Of a stretch of 23,505 bases of DNA, positions 8,114 to 16,769 are shown piece by piece (the first letter of the stretch is position 1; each line of letters starts with the position of its first letter). The translations under genes and the position numbers were made by a program. This DNA is from VMCP01 sp964592635. GTDB taxonomy: Bacteria > Bacteroidota > Bacteroidia > NS11-12g > UBA955. A model generated the notes under the pieces. The model ran no database searches. It saw only the letters and a program-made list of their open reading frames with translations, and was not told where the DNA came from. Location: contig CAZQFZ010000031.1 of assembly GCA_964592635.1 (NCBI GenBank), positions 1 through 23,505 of the forward strand, in the 5' to 3' direction.

Positions 8114-9664
8114 TTATCGAACCACCTGAAATCTTCCAACTGTCCTATTTTCACTCCTCAACAAATACACCCCATTTTTCAAAATTGAAATATCCACCTT
8201 TCCGTCTTGAATTTCTCCGCATGAAACAATATTTCCCAACAAATCTAAAACCTCAAAACTTTTACCACTAATTTGATTTACAATCAAATACATTGATGCT
8301 GGATTCGGATAAATCAATATCTCATCTCGTTTAATTTCTCCAACATGATTGCTGAATTTGAACTGTTGCTTGGCCGAATTACTTCGATCAGCAATGTAGG
8401 GTTTTATACCGTAAGTGGCATGATTACCCAAAACTTGATTGATACATTTCTTCCAATCTTCGTAGGTAAAACCATAATCACTCTCCCAAACACCCGAAAA
8501 TTGTTTATCCAATTTAATCCAAGGATCCAATCTCTTCGTTAACGAATCTATCACAGGATACATATGAATCTCATTAAAGAAATTTTCAATCCCATCGTAA
8601 ATATACCCCTCGTAAATCTTCTGGTATTCTGTATGTTCCAACAATGCGTATGTAAGTGGAGCAGCACTTTTACCCTTATCCCCCCAATTATGTATGTCTC
8701 TCTTGTTGATATTTGAAAATCCCCACTGCACCCCAAAAGTATTGTCCATATCATAAGGTATGTAATTCATTTTCTTATCTTTAACATGGTCATACAAATA
8801 ATAATTATTCTTATTTGCAAAGTAATTATCCCAATGACCAATCAATACTTCTGCTGCTAAAGCCTTTAAATACGCATTCACGTTGAACTGCTTTTCGATT
8901 GAATCTTTAAACCCATTAGCCGATAATTTTTCAATCATGGATATCAGATTTACCAAACCCGTATAATCATCGTCAGACTCATTCGTTTTTAAATCATAGG
9001 CTCTTTCATTTTCGGGGGATGGATTGATGATATCCTTATATTTTTGCTGTTCATCACCTTTGTAGCTTAAATCAGCCGGCCATGTACACTTATATAAATT
9101 ACCCGATTTCTCCCCGAAACGACTATTCAAAAATGTTTTGTCGATAAATTCAACCAAACCTCTTACACCAAAATACTCTCCGTTTACATACAACCGAACA
9201 TGATTCACGCGAGCATGTGGAACTCCCATTTTTCGCATGGTGTAAGCACTTAAAAATTCCCGCATCATCGAAGGATCGTTATGATTACCGTGAATATTCA
9301 AGGTTTTCAAACCCTGAAATGTCTGGCTACTTATTCTTTTATCTGTATCAATTCTAAATGACTTTCGCTTTGAAGTTCTGGATGTATTCCCTTTTAATCG
9401 AATATCACAGTTTCTTAATGTATCCTTTTCATCATAAACAAGCATCACTAAATACCGCTGATTCGTCCACAAATTTTCCGTCTTTACCATTTCCTCATAA
9501 TCGGTGGAATTCATCCACAACTCCAACTTGTGAATTTGGTCATCAAACAATGTTCCATTATTGGGGAATACGGCATTCTGAGCAGAAATATTCCTACCCC
9601 ACATTGCAAAAATTGCAATTATTCCAATTGTATTTAAAACTTTCTGTATTTTATTAATATTCAT
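8114..9664 (-). CDS. CotH-family protein kinase-like protein with T9SS sorting domain
   Basis: This is a 516-residue member of the CotH family, whose characterised members are atypical secretory-pathway protein kinases (Bacillus spore-coat CotH). Family landmarks in order are DIRLKGNTSR and KRKSFRID near the N-terminus, MMREFLSAY, HVRLYVNGEYFGVRGLVEF, GHWDNYFANKNNYYLY with Asp279 as the likely catalytic residue, and IPYDMDNTFG with Asp305/Asp307 as likely metal ligands. The final 70 or so residues (IYPNPASMY, then DLLGNIV, LKNGVYLL) are a T9SS sorting domain, so the enzyme should act outside the cell. A signal peptide (MNINKIQK, hydrophobic GIIAIFAMW, ending near ISAQ) supports ATG 9664. In-frame upstream starts are ATG 9688 and GTG 9697, so the N-terminus is not certain. 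It precedes the giant beta-helix/PKD gene by 93 nt on the same strand. Kinase activity and substrate are inferred. Confidence 0.88.
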   Translation of the reverse strand: MNINKIQKVLNTIGIIAIFAMWGRNISAQNAVFPNNGTLFDDQIHKLELWMNSTDYEEMVKTENLWTNQRYLVMLVYDEKDTLRNCDIRLKGNTSRTSKRKSFRIDTDKRISSQTFQGLKTLNIHGNHNDPSMMREFLSAYTMRKMGVPHARVNHVRLYVNGEYFGVRGLVEFIDKTFLNSRFGEKSGNLYKCTWPADLSYKGDEQQKYKDIINPSPENERAYDLKTNESDDDYTGLVNLISMIEKLSANGFKDSIEKQFNVNAYLKALAAEVLIGHWDNYFANKNNYYLYDHVKDKKMNYIPYDMDNTFGVQWGFSNINKRDIHNWGDKGKSAAPLTYALLEHTEYQKIYEGYIYDGIENFFNEIHMYPVIDSLTKRLDPWIKLDKQFSGVWESDYGFTYEDWKKCINQVLGNHATYGIKPYIADRSNSAKQQFKFSNHVGEIKRDEILIYPNPASMYLIVNQISGKSFEVLDLLGNIVSCGEIQDGKVDISILKNGVYLLRSENRTVGRFQVVR

Positions 9665-9746
9665 ATCTTTTCTACTTGTAGCATTCATTTTTTTCACTGA
9701 AATACTGAGTTATTTATTTGACGTTTCTTTTGAGCTAAAATTTATA

Positions 9747-11054
9747 TTATTCCACGGTTTCACTTACCTCCTCAGAATCCAATGCACGGTTGGAATGTTC
9801 TTCGTGACTTGGACTTTCAAAAATCTCTAAATCAAATAAATGAATGGATGCAAAAACATGATCAAAAATATCCGATTGAATTGTTTCATAGTCCGCCCAA
9901 ATCTTATCTTTGGAAAAACAATAAATTTCAACCGGAACTCCTTTGTCAGTTGGTGAAAGCTGACGAACAATCAACGATAAATTCTTATTAATTTCCGGAT
10001 TTTGAAGCAAGTAATTCTTCAAATATACCCGAAACAATCCCAAATTGGTAAACTCTTTTTTAACCCCCTTGCCAGTTCGCTCTATCTCTGCATTGTAAGC
10101 ATCCAACTCCAATTGCTTCGTTTCAATGTATTCAGTTAAAAGTGGATTTTTTTTGAATCGAGCCAACATCCCTACAGAACAAAATCGAACGCTGCTTTGC
10201 TTAATATTAACAGCCCTCTTTATTCGCCGTCCATCCGACTCTTCCATGCCCCTCCAGTTTTTAAACGCATCCATTGTAAATGCAGTAGTTGGAATTGTAG
10301 TAAACGTATGATCCCAGTTTTGAATTCTTACCGTAGATAAATTAATATCAATAACCTTTCCATCTGCACCATATTTAGCAAATTCTACCCAATCGCCATT
10401 GCGTAACATATCCTGAGATGAAATTTTGATTGAAGCAGATAATCCCAATAAAACATCCTTAAAAACCAACAACAAGGCTGCACTCATTGCCCCAACTGCA
10501 GTTAACAAAGACAATAATGACTTTTCCGTAATAACAGAAACTGCAAATAGTAGAGCCAATATACTTACAATCATGGAACCCAATTGAACAAAAGAAGCTA
10601 TGGGCTTATCTTTCAAAGAATCCACTTCCAACATGATTACCTTTAGCACTTTTAAAACACTTTGAACGAATTGATGAAATACAAAAATGATGGCCAACGA
10701 TAAAACGTGTTCGAGTGGGTGTATGATCGACTCAAAACCATAAAGCACCACTTTTAAACTACTTTGAGCAAACCACAATGGAATGATGTGCCCCAAAAAC
10801 TTAAACGTTTTTTTATCAACCAATTCATTCAAGAAAGGATGGTTTATTTTCTTTGAATAACTTCGAATCAACGAAAGAATGGTTTTCCGAGCAATCCAAT
10901 CCATTAATACTGCTACTATTACCAAAGAACCTATCAGTATAGAAACTTTGACCATAATAGCCGACTCTTTTGAAACCCCAGCATTCAAAACCATTTGGTA
11001 AGCCCAATTGGCAAATCGATCCTCAAACGTAAAATTCTGTATAATCAAAAACAT
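9747..11054 (-). CDS. ybdG: YbdG-type (miniconductance) mechanosensitive channel
   Basis: This is a 435-residue inner-membrane channel of the MscS superfamily that would release solutes under hypo-osmotic stress. It has several N-terminal membrane segments, then the pore helix region LLTAVGAMSAALLLVFKDVL, and a beta domain that follows the YbdG/MscM pattern closely: NGDWVEFAKYGADGKVIDI, then TVRIQNWDHTFTTIPTTAF, then FKNWRGMEESDGRRIKR. The GRRIKR signature and the long C-terminal cytoplasmic domain (NPEINKNLSLIVRQLSP, then PVEIYCFSKDKIWADYE) separate it from canonical MscS. The frame is open upstream to ATG 11084 and TTG 11087. I prefer ATG 11054 because a TAATTTTG box directly abuts 11084, which would place transcription start inside a longer reading frame. 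The cotH-like gene starts 82 nt downstream with no promoter of its own that I can see, so the two may be co-transcribed. The symbol is by family resemblance to E. coli YbdG. Confidence 0.88.
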   Translation of the reverse strand: MFLIIQNFTFEDRFANWAYQMVLNAGVSKESAIMVKVSILIGSLVIVAVLMDWIARKTILSLIRSYSKKINHPFLNELVDKKTFKFLGHIIPLWFAQSSLKVVLYGFESIIHPLEHVLSLAIIFVFHQFVQSVLKVLKVIMLEVDSLKDKPIASFVQLGSMIVSILALLFAVSVITEKSLLSLLTAVGAMSAALLLVFKDVLLGLSASIKISSQDMLRNGDWVEFAKYGADGKVIDINLSTVRIQNWDHTFTTIPTTAFTMDAFKNWRGMEESDGRRIKRAVNIKQSSVRFCSVGMLARFKKNPLLTEYIETKQLELDAYNAEIERTGKGVKKEFTNLGLFRVYLKNYLLQNPEINKNLSLIVRQLSPTDKGVPVEIYCFSKDKIWADYETIQSDIFDHVFASIHLFDLEIFESPSHEEHSNRALDSEEVSETVE

Positions 11055-11084
11055 GTGTTTATAATTTAAATGTAACCTAAGCAT

Positions 11085-11092
11085 CAAAATTA
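11085..11092 (-). promoter_or_regulatory. Candidate -7 box for the YbdG-like channel gene
   Basis: Minus-strand TAATTTTG fits TAnnTTTG exactly. No correctly spaced -33 TTTG is present; the nearest, at 11105-11108, is only 12 nt away, so this is weak on its own. If real, it implies translation starts at ATG 11054. Confidence 0.3.
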
Positions 11093-11164
11093 CGATTCGA
11101 GCCTCAAAATACCATCTTAAATCGAATTGATTCGGTGATGGAGTAATTTTTTACGAGGAAATCG

Positions 11165-11172
11165 TAAATTTG
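11165..11172 (+). promoter_or_regulatory. Candidate -7 box for the S41/TauE/M28 operon
   Basis: TAAATTTG matches TAnnTTTG exactly and ends 4 nt before the ATG at 11177. It is the same octamer at almost the same distance from the start codon as in front of the giant gene at 8020. No well-spaced -33 element is visible. Confidence 0.35.
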
Positions 11173-11176
11173 AAGA

Positions 11177-12841
11177 ATGACCATCAAAATACCCAAGTGG
11201 TTCGTTTTAAGTATTCTATCCCTATTTCTTAGTACCAGTGCAAAATGGTCCAACGACCTGTTCGAATTTGCTAAAAATTTAGAAATTTTTTCATCCGTTT
11301 ATAAGGAAGTGGGTGAACACTATGTGGATGATTTACCTCCTGGTGATTTAATCAAAACTGCCATTTCTTCCATGCTTAAATCACTGGATCCTTACACTGT
11401 ATTCTTTACCGAATACCAGGCAGAAGAAGCTCTAATTGAACGTCATGGCGAGTACGGCGGCGTTGGTGCTAGAGTACAGTTTCGCGACAATCAACCTGTT
11501 GTCACGGAAATTATTAAGGGCTATGGTTTTCACAAAGCAGGCATTTTACTCGGAGATAAAATTATAAAAATCGATAATAACTCAGTGAAAGATTTTGGCA
11601 ATGAAGACCTCATGCCACTCTTTCGAGGAGCACCCAATACGCAATTCAAGGTTCAATTACTCAGAGGAAATGATACCCTAATTAAATCAGTTACCCGAAG
11701 CAGTGTCAACTCAAAAAGCGTTTCCTTTTCCGGAATGTTAAACGATCGAATCGGTTATATCAAACTCGATGAATTTGGAAATGATTGTTCTCGCGAAGTA
11801 GAATCTGAACTCAAAAAACTCCAACAAAATCCCAATTTCAACGGATTAATTCTCGATTTACGGAACAATGGTGGCGGATTACTAAACGAAGCCGTAAATA
11901 TAGTTGGACTATTCGTAGAACCTAACACCACCGTAGTTAACCTTAAAGGCAAAGGTCATCAAGGACCTAAAAATTGGAAAACATCTCATACTCCCATTGC
12001 ACCCAATTTACCTCTAACTATTTTAATCAATGCCAGCTCTGCTTCAGCTTCTGAAGTAGTTTCCGGTGCACTACAAGATTTAGACAGAGCAGTAATCATC
12101 GGACAAAACAGCTTCGGAAAAGGATTGGTTCAAAATTATCAAAACTTGCCTTATCGAACGCAAATGAAAATTACCACTGCACGCTATTACACTCCCAGTG
12201 GAAGATGCATACAACGTCTAAATTATAACCAAAAAGATGCATCAGGTAAAGCCACCGCCAAATCAGTTTCTGAAAAAATAGCGTTTAAAACCAACAACGG
12301 CAGAATTGTTTTCGACGGGGCCGGAATTGATCCCGACATACTTCTCCCCTTATTCAATGGTAAAGAATTACTTCAGTGGATGGAAAAAGAGTATCTGATA
12401 TTCGATTGGGCCAATCAGTTTACCCGAAAAGAAGCAGAAAATCCTAACTCTTTCAATTTATCCAAATTTGAAAATGCCGATTACTCAGTAAATATGCTCA
12501 GCTCATTTGAAAAATTTGCAGCTCAAAAAGCTCCAGAAATTTTTACTAAAAATTGGAATGCTAAAATCTTACTTCTCAATAGTGATACTATATGGATCAA
12601 ACGATTTGGCTGGTTAACCCCCAACAAAAATGTAATTTCTCAAGAAATTTCACAATTCATTAAATCCAACTCAAACGACATCCTATTCGAACTTAAAAAA
12701 GCCGTTTTAATTCGCCTCTTTGATGATGCAACCTATTACCAAACAACTCTAAACATCGATCCAGAAATAAAATACGCGCAGAATTTACTGTCGAAACCCG
12801 AAAATATAGCCTCCATTCTTAAGACAACTACCAAAAAATAA
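11177..12841 (+). CDS. S41 family C-terminal processing peptidase
   Basis: This is a 554-residue serine peptidase of the CtpA/Prc family, exported by an N-terminal signal peptide (WFVLSILSLFLSTSA). The N-terminal helical part includes SMLKSLDPYTVFF, the typical entry to S41 peptidases. It is followed by a PDZ domain at about 90-170 (GGVGARV, then AGILLGDKIIKIDN) that recognises substrate C-termini. The catalytic core runs about 185-360: GYIKLDEFG, LILDLRNNGGG, then SSASASEVVSGAL with nucleophile Ser290, and SFGKGLVQ with general base Lys315. The 25-residue Ser-Lys spacing is the same as in Prc. The conserved ARYYTPSGRCIQ follows. The C-terminal 170 residues are helical and less conserved. The enzyme should work in the periplasm. 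It heads an operon, since the TauE/SafE gene begins 1 nt after its stop. The specific substrate is unknown. Confidence 0.93.
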   Translation: MTIKIPKWFVLSILSLFLSTSAKWSNDLFEFAKNLEIFSSVYKEVGEHYVDDLPPGDLIKTAISSMLKSLDPYTVFFTEYQAEEALIERHGEYGGVGARVQFRDNQPVVTEIIKGYGFHKAGILLGDKIIKIDNNSVKDFGNEDLMPLFRGAPNTQFKVQLLRGNDTLIKSVTRSSVNSKSVSFSGMLNDRIGYIKLDEFGNDCSREVESELKKLQQNPNFNGLILDLRNNGGGLLNEAVNIVGLFVEPNTTVVNLKGKGHQGPKNWKTSHTPIAPNLPLTILINASSASASEVVSGALQDLDRAVIIGQNSFGKGLVQNYQNLPYRTQMKITTARYYTPSGRCIQRLNYNQKDASGKATAKSVSEKIAFKTNNGRIVFDGAGIDPDILLPLFNGKELLQWMEKEYLIFDWANQFTRKEAENPNSFNLSKFENADYSVNMLSSFEKFAAQKAPEIFTKNWNAKILLLNSDTIWIKRFGWLTPNKNVISQEISQFIKSNSNDILFELKKAVLIRLFDDATYYQTTLNIDPEIKYAQNLLSKPENIASILKTTTKK

Positions 12842-12842
12842 T

Positions 12843-13730
12843 ATGTTGATAGGCATATTTTTTCTTCTTCTAACTGTCGGCGCAATCGGCGGTTTCCTCG
12901 CAGGTTTGCTCGGTGTAGGAGGTGGTCTAATTTTTATCCCCATCATCACTCTCCTGCTGCAAAATCACTCCATCTCCAATGAAGAAATGGTGCGTTTCAC
13001 ACTAGCAAACTCCATTGCACTTGTTTTTATTTCTGGAGTGGCAGGTATCGTCCGACAAATCAAACTCCAAACTTATAACCTAAAACAAAGTATAAATATC
13101 GGCATTCCTGGAGCCGTCGCGGCTGCAACTATGAGCCATTTAATTCAACATGGGAATTGGTATTCCAAGCAACAGTTTCAAACCGTGTTTTTGGGTTTCT
13201 TACTTCTATCCATCGCCAACATGCTATTGGTAAAAGAGAAAATTGAAACCCAAGATTCAAACCCCATTTTACCCAATAAACATCTGTTTGTTCAATCTGC
13301 AATCGTCGGAATTTTCGCAGGTTCTGTCGTTTCTTTAAGTGGACTCGGCGGTGGAATAATTATGGTCCCACTATTCCGAATGTTGTTAAAATTACCCATC
13401 AAAAAAGCCACCTCTCTTTCCCTTAGTATCGTGCCTATTTTATCCATTCTACCTCTTTCCCAATACCTGTTAAATTCAAATGCCCCAAGAATATTCGAAT
13501 ATTCCAATTCTCAAATTCAACAACTTCTTTCTCCTTACAACTTACATTCAAATTTACTTCAAACTAATTATCTCGTTTGGCCCTATTTCCTTCCAATGGC
13601 CATCGGTGCATTCACTTTTTCATCTTTCGGACAGAAAGTCGCTCCAAAAGTACCTGTAATCACCATACGCATTATATTTGCAATTCTGTCGTTCAGCATT
13701 TTAGTTAAAACCGTATATGAATTATTTTAA
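12843..13730 (+). CDS. TauE/SafE (TSUP) family permease
   Basis: This is a 295-residue integral membrane protein of the TSUP family, whose members move sulfite, sulfonates and other small organic or sulfur anions across the inner membrane. It shows the internal duplication typical of the family: a glycine-rich helix start GGFLAGLLGVGGGLIFIPI near residue 17, repeated as AGSVVSLSGLGGGIIMVPL in the second half. About eight hydrophobic segments can be picked out, and the length is close to the family norm. It starts 1 nt after the S41 peptidase stop and its last 14 nt overlap the M28 peptidase gene, so translation of all three is probably coupled. The transported substrate cannot be read from the sequence. 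Confidence 0.9.
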   Translation: MLIGIFFLLLTVGAIGGFLAGLLGVGGGLIFIPIITLLLQNHSISNEEMVRFTLANSIALVFISGVAGIVRQIKLQTYNLKQSINIGIPGAVAAATMSHLIQHGNWYSKQQFQTVFLGFLLLSIANMLLVKEKIETQDSNPILPNKHLFVQSAIVGIFAGSVVSLSGLGGGIIMVPLFRMLLKLPIKKATSLSLSIVPILSILPLSQYLLNSNAPRIFEYSNSQIQQLLSPYNLHSNLLQTNYLVWPYFLPMAIGAFTFSSFGQKVAPKVPVITIRIIFAILSFSILVKTVYELF

Positions 13731-15525
13731 TACCAAAAAATTATCCTTGTTTTTGTTTCTCGGGGGATGTTTATTCTGCTCTCCAAGCCAAGCTCACTAC
13801 TCGAAAACAATACATTCCGATATATTCTTCCGTGTTAACAACCAGTCAACACCACTCCTTACTTCAAACAACGAAACACCTCCCAAGAAAAATAAAAAAC
13901 TAAAGAAAAAATTGCAAACCATCGGCAGGTTGAAAAAAGATATTACTTTCTTGGCTTCAGACGAACTTCAAGGTCGACAAACTGGTTCGCCAGGTGAGCT
14001 TGCAAGTGCCCAATATATTGCCGCCGAATTCAAAAAAAGTGGGTTAAAGCTTCTTGGAAAAAACGGAATTCAAGAATTTACAATTACCCAATTCCGTATG
14101 GCAACCGACGATTGCAAGTTTTATTTAGTCTCTCCCGACGGGGCTGCTCCTCCAAGAGAATTTACCTTGTACGAAGACTTTTATCCACTGTCACAGACTT
14201 GCAATTACGATTCAGTTACTGCTCCAACCATCGATGTTGGATATGGAATTGTAGCCGAACGTCTAAATAAAAATGATTACGAAGGGTTAGACGTTAAGGG
14301 TAAAATTGTAGTTATGAGATTGGGTTATTTTGCTCAAGATGAAAATCCACACAGCGAATTAATAGAATTTGCCGATATCAACTCAAAAGTAAAAGAAGCT
14401 ATTTCCAGGGGTGCGGTTGGGGTAATTTTCTTAAAAAGCAAAAAAACGGAAGACGACCCAAGTGGTAAATTAAACCGGACTACCACACCTTCACAAATTC
14501 CAGTTTTCTATTTTAAAGCAAACACGCTGATTCCAATAGGGTTAAGCGCAAAAATGGTGAGCAAAGTAATTTCACCCAAAGCCATAGGAAATAATGTAAT
14601 TGCCTACAAAAATAATTTCAAGAAAAAAACCGTGGTAATTTGTGCACACCACGATCATATCGGATTCAACGAATACGAAAATTCCAGATACTCGGGCCCC
14701 TTAGCTATACACAACGGCGCCGATGATAATGCCTCAGGTGTTGCTGCAATGTTGGAACTTTCACGCAAATTGAAAGGTTGGAAATACCGAAAAAACAATT
14801 ACTTGTTCATCGCATTTAGTGGGGAAGAATTAGGTCTTATTGGATCTAAATACTTTACCCAAAATCCTTTAATTCCTCTTAACAAAATTAATTACGTGGT
14901 AAATATCGATATGCTCGGCAGAATAGATTCCACTAAAAAAACATTGACTATCAACGGTGTAGGCACTTCACCCGTTTGGAAAGATGTACTTTCTAAATTA
15001 AAAACAGACACCTCCCAATTACTGTTCAATTCTACAGAAAGTGGAATGGGGCCATCCGACCACGCCAGTTTTTACCTTGAAAACATTCCTGTTCTTCATT
15101 TTTTCTCTGGACAACATAGAGATTATCATACTCCAGATGATGATGAGAATAGAATCAATTATGAGGGAATGTATTACTCAATCGACGTTATTCAACAAAC
15201 CATCAAAGCTACCAAACGTAAAAAACTACCCTTTACTAAAACCAAAGACCCCTCACCAGGTAAAACTCGTTTCAAAGTAACTATGGGTGTTATGCCTGAC
15301 TACTCTTTCTCTGGAAAAGGATTGCGTGTTGATGGAGTTACTGCTGATAGACCGGCTGCAAAAGCTGGATTATTGAGAAACGATATAGTAACCAAACTTG
15401 GCGATTGGGAAATCAATGACATCAACGACTATATGTCTGCACTTGGCAAATTCAATAAAGGAGATAAAACCAAAGTGGTATTTTTAAGAGGTACAGAAAC
15501 ACTGACCTTAGATCTAGAGTTTTAA
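13717..15525 (+). CDS. M28 family zinc aminopeptidase with PA and PDZ domains
   Basis: This is a 602-residue exported metallopeptidase. The N-terminal hydrophobic stretch can be read either as a signal peptide ending SPSQA or as a lipoprotein signal with LGGC (Cys18). A Lys-rich linker follows. About 130-280 is a PA (protease-associated) insert (VKGKIVVMRLGYF, then SRGAVGVIFLKS). The M28 catalytic domain carries all expected metal-site residues: AHHDH (His311, Asp313), NGADDNASG (Asp336/337), SGEELG (Glu370/371), NIDMLGR (Asp398) and DYHTPDD (His471), so two-zinc aminopeptidase activity is likely. Residues about 520-600 form a PDZ domain (GLRVDGVTADRPAAKAGLL), an addition seen in some Bacteroidota M28 enzymes. 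The start codon lies 14 nt inside the permease gene. Substrates are presumably peptides reaching the periplasm or surface. Confidence 0.93.
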   Translation: MNYFNTKKLSLFLFLGGCLFCSPSQAHYSKTIHSDIFFRVNNQSTPLLTSNNETPPKKNKKLKKKLQTIGRLKKDITFLASDELQGRQTGSPGELASAQYIAAEFKKSGLKLLGKNGIQEFTITQFRMATDDCKFYLVSPDGAAPPREFTLYEDFYPLSQTCNYDSVTAPTIDVGYGIVAERLNKNDYEGLDVKGKIVVMRLGYFAQDENPHSELIEFADINSKVKEAISRGAVGVIFLKSKKTEDDPSGKLNRTTTPSQIPVFYFKANTLIPIGLSAKMVSKVISPKAIGNNVIAYKNNFKKKTVVICAHHDHIGFNEYENSRYSGPLAIHNGADDNASGVAAMLELSRKLKGWKYRKNNYLFIAFSGEELGLIGSKYFTQNPLIPLNKINYVVNIDMLGRIDSTKKTLTINGVGTSPVWKDVLSKLKTDTSQLLFNSTESGMGPSDHASFYLENIPVLHFFSGQHRDYHTPDDDENRINYEGMYYSIDVIQQTIKATKRKKLPFTKTKDPSPGKTRFKVTMGVMPDYSFSGKGLRVDGVTADRPAAKAGLLRNDIVTKLGDWEINDINDYMSALGKFNKGDKTKVVFLRGTETLTLDLEF

Positions 15526-15776
15526 TGATTGAATATATAATTATTGGAATTCAAAATGAATCAAAAACAGAATTTTAATTCAATCAATGAAAAACAACTG
15601 TGTAGAGTTTTGCTAAGTACTAATTCAACAAAAAAGTTTACATCATCCAAATATTAAATGCACTAAAACCTGCAATTAACAAAACGCTTGGCAAATACCC
15701 AATCTAAAGTATTAATTGCAACACACGTCAAAAAAACGAATCATCATAACTCATAAAATAGTATCTAGCCAACCCG
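15526..15776. other. Intergenic region upstream of metF
   Basis: This is 251 nt of AT-rich DNA between the M28 gene and metF. Just after the M28 stop there is an inverted repeat, GATTGAAT at 15527-15534 with ATTCAATC at 15578-15585, separated by 43 nt, which is too far apart for a standard terminator. A 33-codon frame at 15556-15657 has no feature supporting it as a gene. I found no TAnnTTTG box and no riboswitch I can recognise, although a promoter for metF is expected here. Confidence 0.4.
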
Positions 15777-16733
15777 ATGAAAATAATTGACCACATTAAA
15801 GAGTCAAACGGTAAAACTCTTTTCTCATTTGAAATACTACCTCCCCTAAAAGGATTAGGAATTCAAAGTATTTACAATGGTATCGACCCATTGATGGAGT
15901 TTAAACCCTCGTTCATTGATGTTACTTACCACCGTGAGGATTTTGTTTTAAAAAAGCGCACAGATAATACATTTGATCGAGTTTCAACACGAAAAAGACC
16001 TGGAACAGTTGCGATTTGTGCCGCAATTCAAAACAAATATCACATTGATGCCGTTCCGCATTTAATTTGTGGCGGTTTTTCCAAAGACGATACAGAAACT
16101 GCCCTAATCGAATTGAACTTCCTCGGAATCGACAATGTCCTTGCGCTCCGTGGCGACCCAAGAAAAGGTGATTTATACTTCGAACCAGAACTCGGTGGAA
16201 ATAAAAACGCTTTGGATTTGATTCACCAAATTAAAAACATGAACTCAGGGGTTTATCTCGATGAAGAATTAACACAAGGCGTTGAATCCAATTTTTGTAT
16301 TGGTGCTGCCGCATACCCAGAAAAACACATCGATGCACCCAATCTCTCCAGTGATTTAAAATACCTCAAGCGAAAAGTAGAAGCGGGAGCCGATTTTTTA
16401 GTCACCCAAATGTTTTTTGATAATCAACACTATTTTAATTTTGTAAATAAGTGTCGAGCCAATGACATATATGTTCCGATAATTCCCGGTATCAAACCAA
16501 TATCTTCTAAAAAACAACTGCTTACATTACCCAAAATTTTTAATATAGATTTACCTGAAGACTTAGTGAATGCTATAGAAGATTGTAAATCGGATAAAGA
16601 AGTAGCACAAATTGGCACCGAGTGGGCAACAACCCAATGTCGAGAACTCATTGCCAATGGTGCTCCTGTTTTACATTTTTACACCATGGGCAAATCGGCA
16701 CAAACCAAATCCATTTGTGAGAAGATATTTTAA
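15777..16733 (+). CDS. metF: 5,10-methylenetetrahydrofolate reductase
   Basis: This 318-residue flavoenzyme reduces 5,10-methylene-THF to 5-methyl-THF, the methyl donor for methionine synthesis. The TIM-barrel order is complete: FSFEILPP at the first strand with the conserved catalytic-region Glu, SFIDVTYH, then VPHLICGGFSKDD, NVLALRGDPRKG (the FAD-binding RGD loop), FCIGAAAYPEKH, and GADFLVTQMFFDN followed by VPIIPGIKPI. Length and ends fit bacterial MetF. The N-terminus begins directly with the first helix, so the ATG at 15777 is well supported. It is followed 36 nt later by rsgA on the same strand. There is no other methionine gene nearby. Confidence 0.96.
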   Translation: MKIIDHIKESNGKTLFSFEILPPLKGLGIQSIYNGIDPLMEFKPSFIDVTYHREDFVLKKRTDNTFDRVSTRKRPGTVAICAAIQNKYHIDAVPHLICGGFSKDDTETALIELNFLGIDNVLALRGDPRKGDLYFEPELGGNKNALDLIHQIKNMNSGVYLDEELTQGVESNFCIGAAAYPEKHIDAPNLSSDLKYLKRKVEAGADFLVTQMFFDNQHYFNFVNKCRANDIYVPIIPGIKPISSKKQLLTLPKIFNIDLPEDLVNAIEDCKSDKEVAQIGTEWATTQCRELIANGAPVLHFYTMGKSAQTKSICEKIF

Positions 16734-16769
16734 TTTCAAATACAAATAATTCAAAATACCTGAATCGCG

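Noticed and set aside
15556..15657. 33-codon open frame between the M28 gene and metF
   Set aside because: It has no ribosome-binding or promoter signal, no signal peptide or membrane segment, and a composition like the surrounding AT-rich spacer.
15526..15776. SAM-type riboswitch upstream of metF
   Set aside because: I looked for it because of the gene's pathway, but no conserved core motif or nested helices could be identified.
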